In this document: positions 1 to 11,980 of the stretch, in pieces
Position numbering within the stretch: position 1 is the stretch's first letter
Layout: every line of letters starts with the position of its first letter
Source of the DNA: Patiria miniata
Lineage: Eukaryota > Echinodermata > Asteroidea > Valvatida > Asterinidae
Direction: 5' to 3'
DNA length: 64,000 nt
NCBI RefSeq assembly: GCF_015706575.1
Contig: NW_024037058.1
Span: 7,875,806-7,939,805, forward strand
The notes under the pieces: model-generated
Databases searched by the model: none
Seen by the model: the letters and a program-made list of their open reading frames with translations, nothing else
What the model was told of the DNA's origin: nothing
Program-made: the position numbers and the translations under genes

Positions 1-240
1 ATGAGTATCAAGTCAATCACAAGTCAATCTCAAGTCGATCACAAGTCAAACTACATCATCAGGTAACATGCTACTCGAATGACTTGTTACAGAACACTAG
101 ATGACTTATGAAAGACTTGTGATTGCCTTGTGATGACTTGTGATTGACTTGTTCTTGAAATGATGTGATTGAGTTGATGAGGACTTATGATAGATGTTTT
201 GTGATAACTTATGATGAGTTGTGATCACTAATTACAAAAC
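1..240. repeat. Degenerate ACTTGTGATG-type 10-mer repeats, both orientations
   Basis: Loose copies of CACAAGTCAA occupy about 1-60 and the reverse-complement form (GACTTGTGAT) about 76-235, so the two blocks face each other. They lie just downstream of the ADAD1 stop codon and may be in its 3' UTR. No clear polyadenylation hexamer was seen between here and the stop. Confidence 0.7.
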
Positions 241-291
241 TGGAGCTTGCAGAACTTGCTTGTAGTTCACCATGTCATGCAATAAGCCCTT

Positions 292-3200
292 TCACTTGGC
301 AAAGTTTCCGATATCAGCCGGCAGATGTAGCCATGAGCCGTAGCCCTTCTGTTTCAGATGCTGAGCCAAGTGCTTCTTGGCATTCTGGTAGTCCTTGCAC
401 ATCATCTGCGACCAAACAAAGATTTGGTTAAAATTCTAAAACTCAAATTGAGGAAACAACACTCAATGCTAAGAACAAATCTCAAATCTTTCCTTATGCC
501 CCCAAAAAGCAAAGGGTCAGAAATATTGATAAAATAAATTTTTTGACGAGTGCCCTTTTTTTTTTTTAATAACGTTGCACGATCATCAGCAATTATGCCA
601 CCATGAAGAGGGTCACCTATTGTTGGACAGTTCCCATGATCGTCCGCTTTGAACAGCGCCCCCATACACAGATGGTGTCCAGCCACCCCCCCCCCCCACT
701 TCTTTTATTTTACCGAGGCCTAGTGACTGGCGAAAACAAGATCTACCTTTCAGCAAGGATGATCTAGTGAGTGCCCTTTTCACTTCTACCCCCAATCAAA
801 AGCCTCTGAAATTAATGTGTACTTTTTGAAAATTAAAAATAGAAGGAATGGCCAATAATGGTTTCAAATAGCTAAACACATTCAAATGCGTGTCTGTTCA
901 CGTGCGAAACCCCTCTATTGGATCAAGTCGGTTGAACTCATGATTCGATCTTGACTTGAGACAACGTTCTTACTTTGGCTTCATGATAGCTGGCCCCTTG
1001 TTGCAGATCGTAGCGTTGCGCCATGCCACACGCATTCTTGAAGCGACTGTAGAACGCGGCTTTGCACACCCTGCTTGCCCCTGACGCGCCGCTTTTGAAT
1101 GGGGAACTGACAAAAATAAAATCAAAAACATTAAATTTAATGTAAAATTAAAATGAGAAATCTCTCAGGGTACGCCATTTTATCAGAGCGAGGCAGTAAC
1201 GCAAACAAACATGGCGGCCTAAATAGTGTGCCACGGTGAACCAGTGGCAATCTCATAAATGCTTGTGATGGACCTGTGATTAGCTTGTGATTAGCTTGTG
1301 ATTAGCTTGTGATGGACTTGCGACTGGCTTGTGATTGGCTTGTGATTAGCTTGTGATTGGCTTGTGATTGGTTTGTGATGGACTTGAGACTGGCTTGAGA
1401 TTAACTTGTGATGGACTTGTGATTAGTTTATAATGGACTAAGATTAGCTTATGATGGACCTGTGATGGACTGGTGACGGACTTGTGATGGACTTATGATG
1501 GACTTGTAATAGACTGTGATGGACTTGTGATTGACTTATAATTGGCTTGTGATGAACTTGCGATGGACTTGTGATGGACTTGTAATGGGCTTGTGATTGG
1601 CTTGTAATGGACATTTGATTGGCTTGTGATTGGCTTGTCACGGACTTGTGATTGGCTTGTGATGCATCTAAGCACCTTGTCTACAACACTACACCTCACC
1701 TCTCTGTACATTTTCCTCTTTTGACGTCGACCACTTCGTACAGGCTGTCGGCAAACGACCAGTTGAGACTGGTGCCCGTCTTGAAGTCATCCTCAACGTG
1801 GGGCTTGTTGGAGACGCGGCCGATCAGGGGATGGTGGACGCTATAACCCAGGGGCAGCAACTCGGTGAGGTCATCGTCCACTCGACAACACACAGCCCGC
1901 GCTAGATGACCGTGATCATAGTTACTACCTGCAGTCAGAATGTATTTATTCATTTACTTTAAAGTCGCTCTCCGCTATCTGAATAGCTGATGTAAATTTA
2001 ACAATTCAGTTTAAACATTTGTCTAAAAAACAAACCAATACCACACTCCTGTTTTTTTTTATGTTTAAATGTATTACCTAAGGTGATCGTTTCCAGATAC
2101 ACTGGCTCCATGAATTGGCTGAGCAGCGCCCCCTGGAGGCCAACGATGTTCCACAGTAGCAACTTGTCACTGCTCGACATCACACGCAGTGGGTTCTACA
2201 AGGTACATAGGTACATAGGAATTTGCTTTTTTCTTTGTTTGCTTTTTTTTTTTTTCAAAACAAGATTTTGAAGGAATTTGTAGGATTCGGGCACATTCCC
2301 TGAAAAACAAATTGCCTTGGGCATAAGGGTTTAGGAAAATTAAGGTCATTCAGTATATTTCTTTTCATTCATTATATTTTCTAACCTGTTTCTTTGCCAT
2401 GTCGATTGATCCCACATGGGGTAACTCATCCACTGCAACTGGAGTGCCTGAAAAACACAAAATGACCAACAACCATATCAAAATGAAGATGGCAATAGTA
2501 CCAGCTGACACACATTTCAGTTTGGGTGTCCCTAAACTACACCATTACCATATTGGTAAATGGAGGTGTCCTAAACTACACCATTACCATATTGGTAAAT
2601 GTAGGTGTCCTAAACTACACCATTACCATAATGGTAAATGTAGGTGTCCTAAACTACACCATTACCATATTGGTAAATGGAGGTGTCCTAAACTACACCA
2701 TTACCATATTGGTAAATGTAGGTGTCCTAAACTACACCATTACCATAATGGTAAATGTAGGTGTCCTAAACTACACCATTACCATATTGGTAAATGGAGG
2801 TGTCCTAAACTACACCATTACCATATTGGTAAATGTAGGTGTCCTAAACTACACCATTACCATATTGGTAAATGGAGGTGTCCTAAACTACACCATTACC
2901 ATATTGGTAAATGGAGGTGTCCTAAACTACACCATAACCATATTGGTAAATGAAGGTGTCCTAAACTACACCATTACCATATTGGTAAATGGAGGTGTCC
3001 TAAACTACACCATTACCATATTGGTAAATGTAGGTGTCCTAAACTACACCATTACCATATTGGTAAATGGAGGTGTCCTAAACTACACCATTACCATATT
3101 GGTAAATGGAGGTGTCCTAAACTACACCATTACCATATTGGTAAATGAAGGTGTCCTAAACTACACCATTACCATATTGGTAAATGAAGGTGTCCTAAAC

Positions 3201-6200
3201 TACACCATTTCCATATTGGTAAATGTAGGCGTCCTAAACTACACCATTACCATAATGGTAAATGTAGGCGTCCTAAACTACACCATTACCATACAACTAC
3301 GCCATTACCATACAAGTATGTGTGACATACCGTCTTGACCGACTGCCGTGAGTTTTCCCTGGGCCGTATCGGGCTGTTGCATCGGGTAGTGGGCCCCGCA
3401 GGCCATCAGATACAGGTCTTCCTCCGTGATGGTTGGCGGGCAATCGCGCACAAAGCGCGCCGCGTCACCGCACGGCGCGGCATTCAGGTACAGGTGAAAC
3501 GTGACTCCTTCCTTGAGCGTCAATAAACGACTCGATCGTTGGATGGTGAACACTGTTGCCTGCTGATTGCCTTCGTAGAAGTTTTTCAATTCGCGATACA
3601 GGTATCTGCAACAAAGTTAATTACCATAATTTTTTTTTCCAACAACTGTAATTTGGAGTTTTACTTTTAGGTTCCTATTCCTATATTTCAGTTGGCACTT
3701 TTTAAGTGTGTTCTTTCAGGGCCTTTTGGGTTTCTATGTTAATGCTGATTTCCATATTCATGAGAAAAACTGTCAGGTCATCTTGGTTGGAAGCTACAGC
3801 CTGAAAACCGCTTGTTGAACACAAAGAGTTTCCAGAAGTTTTTTGGGTTTTTTGCAGTCAATTCTTTTGGGATTTTTTGTTGTTGGTTTAGTTCATGATG
3901 GCCAATTGACAAGCAAAACTTTATGCACAAAAGTTTATGCAGGTACATGTGATCAAAATATTGCCATTTTTCTCTACTGCTTAATACCTTTGCAGACCCC
4001 GTCGGGCGATGGTCAGTCCGTCCAGATCCAGGATAGCACGCCCGTCGGGGGTAATATTACGTCCAGTGATGGCACCGTTGCCTGTACCAAGACCGACAAT
4101 TTCATGCTTCGCTTGTGGGTCTGGGCAAACAATTATAAACGACACTGGATTCAATTGTGAGAGTCTTTAGGCTGAAGACTTGAAATAAAAAAATATTTAT
4201 TCTCTGTTGTTGTCTAGGTTGGCAGCATTGTGAACATTACTAATGAAGGGGAGGCATATCCCTAGGTAGGAATTTTGACTTGTGACTGGAGGGTAAAGGG
4301 TTTAAAATCCGGCTGGCAGAAATAAGTTGTGTCCATGGGAAAGCCACTTTACTCCAACTTACCTCTCTCCGCTCAGGACTGTAAATAGGTACATTAGCAG
4401 CAACCTGTGATGAACTGGCATCCCATCCAGAGGGAATAGGACTTCAGTAATTTCATGCAAACAAGCGATAAGTAAAACTGGACTAATAAGTTGGACACAA
4501 ATAGCATGAATAATTGGATATCTTACTTCTTTGTAACAAAATTGCGGCGAGGCTCCTACGAGCCTCAATCTTGGTGCACCCTGGAAAGGGCGATCCGACG
4601 CGGGGGATGGATCTGGCTGTCTGGGCAATCTGGTCAGCCACGGTCAGTCCACCAGTCAAGGGGGGTGAAGTGTTGGTGGCCTGGGGGAGGGGTTGATGGG
4701 AAGGGGCCTGGGGTTGGGGTTGGGTTGGGGTGTGGAGCTGGTTTGGGGGCTGGTGTTGAGGACCTTGGGGTTGGTACGTGGGGTAGGAGACCGGCGCATG
4801 AGGTTTGTGCGTAGGTTGGTAACTTCCTGGTTGATGCTTCAATTTGGTGGCAGAAGTGGGATCAGAGACAGTCTGTCTTGGCAGAGATGTTTGGGTCTGG
4901 TACAGACTCGTACTCTGCGATGTTGATAATGATGATGGTTTAGGGTCCCTCGTCGAGGATATTGATTGTGCTGGAGGTTGGCCAAGGACTTTAAGGGTTG
5001 GTTGCTTCTGTTGGACCCCAAATTGCGGAAAGGGGCTTGTTCGCATTTCGGCTTGAGGATCATAGACTGATTCGTTTACAAACGGCTTGTACTGGCTGAC
5101 TGGCTTCTGGATCGAACTCGCACTTTGGCTTGGTTTCGCAGATGCCATTTTGGCACTGGACAGCTTTGGGAAAGGGTCGGACTCTAAATCGGCCTGGAAG
5201 TCATATGAATCCTGCTGACTGCTGCCACTCAGTGCAACTCCTGTAAACTCTGACCCCGAAGCTGATTGGCTGATGGGATTTGCTTGCGGCCAGTACCCGG
5301 AAACAGCTGAAGCTGGACTCGCAGCTTGCTGAGTTTGCGCTGGGCTGCGTACACCACCCTGCGTTTGCGGCGGGCTCTTCCCCGGAGCCTGCTGGACACT
5401 GGTGGCCCGTGGCTGGTAACCAGGGGTTTGTCCCGGAAGGCAACTGTTGATAATGGAAGGATTTAGAACCCCTCTGCCAAAGCTGAGGTTGGAGGGCTGC
5501 TGGGGTGTCGGTTGGGCCAGCTGCTGGGGTGTCGGTTGGGCCGGCTGCTCTTTCTTTTTACCAGCTGTATACAAAACAAGACACAGGAAATTTATTAGCA
5601 ATGGCAACTTACCAAACCCACAATAGAACATTGACCAATGAAGGAAGGACATTTTGCTCATTAATATGCATGAGGTAAAATTATTTGCATAATAATTTGC
5701 ATTTGCATAAATATGCATGTCAGACGTAAAATAATTTGGACTACTCCACCTTGAGCTTGTTCCTTAGCTTGCTGCGCCATCTTCACCTGGTACTCCGCGT
5801 AGTTCGCCGGCTTGGCCACGTTCCAGGCATCTTCTGACGTTATCGTCGGCGCGGTGTTGTAGTTGACCTGATAGTGACCCCCAGCGCTAAAGCCCTTTTC
5901 CGTGGACGGGCGAGCCGTCATGGTTTGGCTAACGGGCTGTTCTTCGTGGAGGACAATTTTACGGCCGAAGCTGTCATAAATGGCCGTGCCGGTATCTTGA
6001 TCCTGGACGTCGTCCGGGGTTAAGCCTAAGAGCGTCGACAGGGCTACTTTGGCCGCCTGGGTTTTGGCTTCCTTTTTTGTCCTTCCGACACCTGGAACAT
6101 TTGCCAAGAAATGGATTTCTTAACCCAAATGTTACTGGGTTCTAGTGCTGTGTATTTTTGAATTATGTAGTATGTGATTATTTGATGATCGACTATTTGA

Positions 6201-8846
6201 ACATTGATGAATAAGGTCAATAAAAGAATTAATGTAATGTACATGTAGGTACCCAATAGACACAGGCATTTAAAAATGCACCTTTAAACCTATCATGATT
6301 TACTAGGAACCATACCCATCCTGGCAAATTCCAAAGCCATATGGGAAACTGCACACACACATTTCTGACTTTGTTTCTGGAGGTGTGCCAACCCAATGTA
6401 AAAGACTGTCAGTTTTAAGGTACTGTACCCATTCTGACAGATTCCAACAAATCATGCTGTTGGGGTTTGATGGGTTGAAATCTGTTAATGTGATCACATG
6501 ACATGTAATGACGTCATCATGACATCACAGCATCACAGCATCACTTCAATGGGGTGCGCTCTCTTCTTGTGCATGGCCGATAGGACACCATTGGCAACGT
6601 TTGTGTTGTTTCAGGTAAGGGGAACACACTCCAGTTGTGCGTCAAAATCTATAAAAAGTTTTGTTAACTCGAGGTTGCCACAAACATTCCCACCTACATT
6701 TTCAGAGCTGGTCAGAATTATTTGGCCGAGAAATGAGTTAAACTTACCCTGCTTATGCCGAACACCATCAACTATAGCGACAGAGGCAAACTTCGGGTTG
6801 CACATGGTCCCCCAACTTGTGGCCATGTCCTCTTGAAACTTGACCATCAGCCGCTGCTTCTGACAAAACTCGTTGAGCGCCATCACCGGGTTCTTGTCGC
6901 CCATCATGAAACTCTCGATCAGCTCGGTGTCAACCTGTGGCCGATTTCAAGAGAAGTGGCTTAAATTTGGATTAGAATGTGAATGCGTTGTGATTCCGAG
7001 CTGAAGTCGAGTACATTCACATAAGTACGAGTATGAGTACTAGTATAAAGGGACTTTTGTCTTGCCGGTACAAGTACAAGAAAGTGACCTTGTGAATTCC
7101 TCGCGACACGACTTGACGTACTTGTTATGTGCTTGTGGTACATCACAAGTATCTCAACTTCACCACTGTCTGAAACTTTAAGAGCCAATTAACCCTAACC
7201 GCTCTGAATCCTTCCAAACCCTCTTTGCCAAAGTGGAGAAATTGGGAGGATCGAGGTTACATGGCAAAAGTGCATTACTGATTTCGTAGGGTGCACTTTG
7301 TCAAGGTCTTGAGCCGGACCTTGTGTTGTTATTGCTCAGCCATGCATACATATAGGCCTGGATTACGCTTGAAATCCTCCGAACTGCTCCAGGGTGTCAT
7401 TGGCCAAGCCTCAACATATTGACAGTCACTGCCGCAGGATTTTGCAAGATTCAGGCAGTGGTCACCTGTCCACGGACCATATTCAAAAAATGATGGAGGA
7501 ATTTGCAGGATTGAGGCCACATGTTATTTTTTTATGAGGCCAATTGGAGGATTTTGCAGGATTGAGGCTACATCCTAGCAAAAAGGCCTAGGGAGTTAGG
7601 GCTAATGATGCAATGACCATACTCGTTTGTCAATAAGAGTAAACCTTGGATTAAATATTAAACATTTAAACTATTCCCTTTGATAGCTACCTTTTTGGGG
7701 GCGCTCTTTGCAATGAGCAGGTTGGGGCATCCGGTATTCCCCAAGTCGTTTCCGCTGCGTATGGCATCGGCCTGTCTGCTGCTGATGACATTGAGTTTCT
7801 GATGCGGCTGGATAGGGGGCGCTTTGGTGACGGCTGGTGCCATCTGTTGTTGTATCATTCTCTGTTGCTCTTGGATCTGTGAACAAAATCGCACACTCAG
7901 ATGTTTCATATTTGCAAATTGTCTGAACGAAATGAGCTTAAACTCACTGATTTGTGATGACTGGCAATGTCTTGTGATGTCTTGTGATGACTTGTGATGA
8001 CTTGTGATGACTTGTTAAGCCTTGTGATGACTTTTAATGATTTGTGATGATTTGTGATGACTTGTGATGACTTGTGATGACTTGTGATGACTTTTATGAC
8101 TTGTGATGGCTTGTGATGGCTTGTGATTGCTTGTGATGACTTGTGATGGCTTGTGATGACTTGTGATGGCTTGTGATGATTTGCGATGCGTTGTAATGAC
8201 TTGTAATGACTTGTAATGTGTTGTGATGACTTTTAATGATTGTGATGGCTTGTGATGACTTGTGATGACTTTTAATGATTGTGATGGCTTGTGATGGCTT
8301 GTGGTGACTTGTGGTGACTTGTGATGGCTTGTGATGGCTTGAGATAACCTGTGATGACTAGTGATGACTTCTAATGACTAGTGATGACTGATGATGACTA
8401 GTTATAACTTGTGTTGACTTGTGTTGACTTGTGTTGACTTGTGTTGACTTGTGATGACTTGTGATGAATTGTGATAACTTGTAATGACTTGTGATGACTT
8501 GTGGTGACTTGCGTACAACTCTGGATAGTGTAGTTATTCAATATCCCTTTCACTTGGCAAATTTTCCGATATAAGCTGGTAGATGTAGCCATGAGCCATA
8601 GCCCATCTGTTTCAGATACTGAGCCGAGAGTTTTGGGGTCCTCTGATTACAATACATCCCTTCAACCAAATCATTCATGGCTAAATAATTGACGGAGAGA
8701 CTCAGAGAGTGAAAATTGACAACGTGGCTGTTTGATACCTTCTTTTCCTGACTATCCAGTGTATCGACACCAACGGCTCCAGGCATGCCAGGTGCATATC
8801 CCTGCTGTTGCTGGCCGCTTAGTTGGTAGAAATCGTTCCGCTGCAT
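292..8846 (-). CDS. ADAD1: ADAD1-like dsRNA-binding pseudo-deaminase, 12 exons, complete
   Basis: Exons on the minus strand: 8846-8739, 7876-7691, 6934-6748, 6091-5750, 5564-4527, 4120-3988, 3605-3331, 2447-2386, 2195-2078, 1928-1700, 1106-974, 405-292. They sum to 2925 nt with matching phases (974 aa). One dsRBD at about residues 113-184 starts [10 protein letters not shown] and ends with a [18 protein letters not shown] helix, split by intron 3. A Q/P-rich linker follows (275-590), then the editase-type domain to the end ([30 protein letters not shown]). This order matches vertebrate ADAD1/Tenr, a germ-cell RNA-binding protein of about 580 aa, so the linker is expanded here. The HAE motif reads D654-G-L656, and the SCSDK cysteine is serine (785), while C710 of PCGDA is kept; the protein should be catalytically dead. 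The start is the first ATG after an in-frame TAG; a further 5' exon cannot be excluded. Confidence 0.9.
1255..1665. repeat. 10-mer array (TTGTGATTGGC / TTGTGATGGAC) in ADAD1 intron 10
   Basis: About 40 imperfect head-to-tail copies of a 10-bp unit of the form GCTTGTGATT or GACTTGTGAT lie between exons 10 and 11. The open frames across it simply read the repeat and are not genes. The same motif recurs at 1-240, 7950-8515 and 42530-43265. Confidence 0.9.
2526..3300. repeat. 39-bp minisatellite, about 20 copies, in ADAD1 intron 7
   Basis: A 39-bp unit beginning CTAAACTACACCATTACC repeats about 20 times with very few differences. Each unit carries a palindrome, TTACCATATTGGTAA or TTACCATAATGGTAA. 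Because 39 is divisible by three, two plus-strand frames stay open throughout, but they encode only the repeat and lie opposite an intron. The array ends about 30 bp from the donor of ADAD1 exon 7. Confidence 0.95.
4230..4470 (+). mobile_element. tRNA-derived SINE fragment in ADAD1 intron 5
   Basis: The order GGGTTTAAAATCC (a decayed B-box), GGCAGAAATAAGTTGTGTCC, GGGAAAGCCACTTTAC and then a tail with GATGAACTGGCATCCCATCC is typical of tRNA-derived SINEs of aquatic animals. The A-box is not recognisable, so the 5' end is uncertain. It is antisense to ADAD1. Confidence 0.6.
6935..7690. other. ADAD1 intron 2, no gene; small internal repeats
   Basis: The interval holds several loose copies of GGATTTTGCAGGATTGAGGC (about 7430-7570) and a stretch rich in AAGTAC/GTACTT words (about 7010-7150). 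No exon-like segment is visible. Confidence 0.5.
7950..8515. repeat. 10-mer array (ACTTGTGATG)n in ADAD1 intron 1
   Basis: About 55 head-to-tail copies of ACTTGTGATG with common variants (GGCTTGTGATG, ACTTGTGTTG, ACTTTTAATG). It sits immediately 3' (in gene sense) of the stray last-exon copy at 8550-8660, mirroring the arrangement at the true 3' end of the gene. Confidence 0.95.
8550..8660 (-). pseudogene. Stray copy of ADAD1 last exon inside intron 1
   Basis: This stretch repeats the final ADAD1 exon (405-292). It ends [20 protein letters not shown] then stop, against [20 protein letters not shown] in the real exon. It lies on the same strand between exon 1 and exon 2 and, like the real last exon, is followed by a CACAAGT-type 10-mer array. 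The 5' part is more diverged and the acceptor AG of the real exon is not conserved, though another AG lies nearby. It is either a duplicated terminal exon that could give a very short isoform, or a leftover of a partial gene duplication. Confidence 0.8.
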
Positions 8847-8859
8847 CCTGAACAAAGGT

Positions 8860-9283
8860 TCCACTCTGGCAAAGTACTAAAACACAACAAGCTTCTGTTT
8901 GATCATGGAGCTCAGAGGAATAAAAACACTTGTTCACTTTTTTTTGTCGTTTTTGACATGTCTTGTCATAAGTAAATCACGAGTCAAGTCACAAGTCACT
9001 CATAGGATGAACAATAAAGGGAATGCATTTGTCAGTGTTTGGCAAAAACAAAAAAATTGGAAACTGTTTTTTACTTTGCCGAGTGTGACAAGTATTAATT
9101 GTCGTGGTTTTCATTTTACCTTTAACAGTAAAAGGAATAACCCTATGGGACTGGTCTGTGTTTTCTCAGTAAATGTTCAAAATTTGTCACTGCTAATTTT
9201 GACTTATAATTATCACTTTCTGATGGCTGATCATGGAGTGGGCTGATTGACATGATTGACATGACTGATAGTTCATTGAACTT
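8860..9283. other. Region upstream of ADAD1, no gene seen
   Basis: AT-rich sequence with a short CAAGTCACAAGTCAC stretch near 8975-9000 related to the 10-mer arrays. The open frame at 8899-9246 has no recognisable domain and a low-complexity composition. This interval may hold the ADAD1 promoter and 5' UTR, but no TATA box or initiator is convincing. Confidence 0.4.
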
Positions 9284-9377
9284 TAGCTTGAGTAACTCCA
9301 GCTGACATGCTCATATATTCACTCATATGTGAATGAATATGAGCATGTCAGCTGGAGTGGAGTTACTCAAGCGTAGC
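9284..9377. repeat. Near-perfect hairpin, arms about 45 bp
   Basis: The left arm (TAGCTTGAGTAACTCCAGCT and on) is matched by the inverted right arm (AGCTGGAGTGGAGTTACTCA and on) around a centre near TCACTCATATGTGA. It is probably a tiny foldback MITE or a cruciform-forming palindrome. Confidence 0.85.
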
Positions 9378-9815
9378 TAATTTAATTTAGGAAAAAATAA
9401 GTGATGGCCAGATATGATAATCTTTCCCAGTAAAATAAATAGCTGCACTGCATGTGAGGATTGGTATTTTGCTATTTCTTTGCACAAATTGTCCCACAAT
9501 GCAGCGCAACATATACTTTCAATACACACTTCCGGTCTCGAGGAACCAACTAGACTACCGAATACTTAACTCATTTCCATAAACCATGTAAACTCAAGTT
9601 GACTTGAACCACAGTTTTAAAGTGCATTAAATTGCATTTTTCGACAACTTTGAGCCTTCAAAGGTCCAAAATTCATGCCTACAGCTTCAAATTAGATCGA
9701 ATAATCTCACCGTTTAAATTAATCGGCAGAAATCGGAACTTAAACTGCAAACTGGAGTGGTGGTAACGTTATGTGCGATATACCGTTATGTGCGGATGGC
9801 TGTCGTTCATGTGGA
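9378..9815. other. Gene-free spacer
   Basis: No gene, repeat array or terminal inverted repeat was recognised here. It leads up to the target duplication of the transposon at 9825. Confidence 0.4.
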
Positions 9816-9824
9816 CTTTGACGT

Positions 9825-10611
9825 TAGTCTGGTTCCCAGACCAAAAGATTCTGACTATTCCTGGTCAGGCTGGCTAAAAATAAACATGACGACATTGATG
9901 GCCCTTTTTCAAAGCTCGGCTTCGTTTCCGTATTCGCTTGATCGCTTGTAGCTTTTAATGTTCTGATCACATTTTTAAATAAATCACTTGCTTCGTAATA
10001 TCATTCAGTTATGGTAATACAGTTTGATGTTTCTGTAAGATAACATTGACTAATGTTGATCTGGAATCTTCAAAATTAGACACTCAAGCAGGCGGAGCCG
10101 AATGAAGACCGAGTTTTAGAAAATCTCGGTAACGGTCGTCAAAATTGTACTTGACGCAGCAAAAAGTTTGCCCATACGATCCGAGTATATTTGATGCATT
10201 CAATCGTCGTTGAATTTCAAGTTTTCTAAATGAAAGCAATGAATATTAATTATCAACTCATTTAAAATAACATTAATAAGCATTTAGCAGTTAATTAAAC
10301 CTATATCAAATATCGAAAATACTCGGGCGCTATCCGATTGTCGACGAAACGACTTCGGCAAACTTCGGAAATTTTTGGAAAAAGTAGGAATTCCTCCCGT
10401 TTTAGTCACGTGACGTAAATTGTAATACAATGTATTACCGGAGGCTACCGGACCTCAACCTCGTTCCCAGTGCTTACTTTATTTCCAACGTTGTTTCCAA
10501 TAAAGAGCAGGTAGTGGTGGGCGCGTACTGCCCGACACCCTGAGGACGAGGTTGACCGGACCTAAGATTCATCAGGAATAGTCAGAATCTTTTGGTCTGG
10601 GAACCAGACTA
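9825..10611. mobile_element. 787-bp non-autonomous DNA transposon with 39-bp TIRs and 9-bp target duplication
   Basis: Both ends carry an identical 39-bp inverted repeat starting TAGTCTGGTTCCCAGACC. The flanks are a perfect 9-bp direct repeat, CTTTGACGT, at 9816-9824 and 10612-10620. The TIR tip is itself a small palindrome (GTCTGG TTC CCAGAC). No transposase frame lies inside, so it depends on a partner. A 9-bp duplication fits Mutator-like elements best (Merlin is an alternative); the family is inferred. Identical TIRs and target duplication indicate a recent insertion. Confidence 0.9.
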
Positions 10612-10815
10612 CTTTGACGTGGGAAGACTGTTCAAAACCGCGTACACATCCCAAAGCGATTCTGGTCGTGTTACTAGACGTCTCTCCACACAAGCCACTC
10701 AGACTAGACTTGGTTCAAGAAGTACTACAAAATGGGCACATAACACATTGCGCACGAAAAAGACCATGAAGACAGGGGCGGAGCTAATACTGAAAGAAAA
10801 AGCTTCAATTCGGTT
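10612..10815. other. Short spacer after the transposon
   Basis: The 9-bp duplication is followed by unique sequence with no gene signal. The open frame 10592-10843 reads through the transposon end and is not credible. Confidence 0.4.
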
Positions 10816-11980
10816 TGTCTTTTTCGCTGCATTGTTTTGGTAATATATATTTTTTGTGTTTGACGTTTTTTCTCAATATTCAACAGACTTTTGTTATATA
10901 TTACCACCAATCAATAGACGAAATTGTCATTCAATATTGCAGGTATTTTTTGAGTTATCATCTAGAAAACGAGTGTGTTGTTTTTTCCTTGAAAGTTGAC
11001 TGTAATTCGGATTGTATTTTTAGCTTATTAAACACACTGCATTGTTTTGGTTATACTATTTTAAATATTTGACGATTTCTCTTGATATTTAGCAGACTTG
11101 TAATATATATCACGACCAGAAGACATTTCAGTTCAACACAACATGAATTTCTTGAGTTATTGTCCGGAAAACGAGTGTGTTGTTTTTGTTCATTAATTAG
11201 TTAGGCAGGTTTCTCCATGAAACTGATGAAAATTCTTCACTATGACCACTTTTTGTGTAGCGCGCCCTCTTTTGAATGAAAATAGATGACATGACCGTTC
11301 GGCTTCACCGCTTGTACGTTTCGCACTTAACACGCTACATTGTTTTGGTTATATTATTTTTTTTAGTCTGACTATTTCTGTCGATATTCAATAGATTTGT
11401 GTTATATATTACGACCAATCAATAGACGAAGTTTCAATTCAATAAAACAGGTATTTCTTGAGTTATCGTCCGGGAAAAAAAGAAGTAATTGTTTTTGTTC
11501 CATGAAAGTTGACTTTAATTCGGATTATACACTTTAAGCTTAATACACTTCAATGTTTTGGTAATATTATTGTTTTTGTTTGTCGATTTCTAAGGATATT
11601 CAACAGATTTGTGTTATATATTACGAACAATCAATCAATTAAATACAAAAAGTATTTCTTGAGTTATCGTCCGGAAAACGAGCGTACGTGTGTTTTTTTT
11701 TTCCATGAAAGTTGACTGTAATTTGGGTTGTATTTTTGAGCTTAACACACTACATTGTTTTGGTTATATTATTTTTACTGTTGGACGATTTCTCTGGATA
11801 TTTAGCAGACTTGTGTTATATATTATATTACGACAAACCACTAGAGATCAGTTCAACACAACATGTATTTCTTGAGTTATTGTTTGGAAACTATTTTAGG
11901 CAGGTTTTGCTCCGTGTTGACGAAAATTCTCGTGGTGATCATTTCACTCTCTCGCCCGAGTGTTAACGCATAACTCTTTT
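10816..11980. repeat. Repeat family A, five tandem units of about 200-300 bp
   Basis: Each unit has the order ACATTGTTTTGGTTATATTA, TTGACGATTTCTC..ATATT.A.CAGA.TTGTG, TATATTACGACCAATCAATA, TTTCTTGAGTTATCGTCC, GTGTGTTGTTTTT and GAAAGTTGACTGTAATTCGG. The ATTGTTTTGG anchor recurs near 10835, 11041, 11339, 11554 and 11754. The longer units also carry a GTGTAGCGCGCCCTCTTTTG block. The small open frames here are repeat-derived. Confidence 0.85.

Noticed and set aside
2399-3338. Two long overlapping open frames (184 and 270 codons) with 13-residue repeats
   Set aside because: They are the 39-bp minisatellite read in two frames, opposite ADAD1 intron 7; the period divisible by three keeps them open.
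3843-4160. Plus-strand 105-codon frame
   Set aside because: It is the antisense of ADAD1 exon 6 and flanking intron.
7950-8515. CRISPR-like regular repeats
   Set aside because: Head-to-tail 10-mers without spacers in an intron of an animal gene; a simple minisatellite.
8847-8864. GTG start six codons upstream for ADAD1 exon 1
   Set aside because: Nuclear animal genes use ATG; the ATG at 8846 is the first in frame after a TAG.
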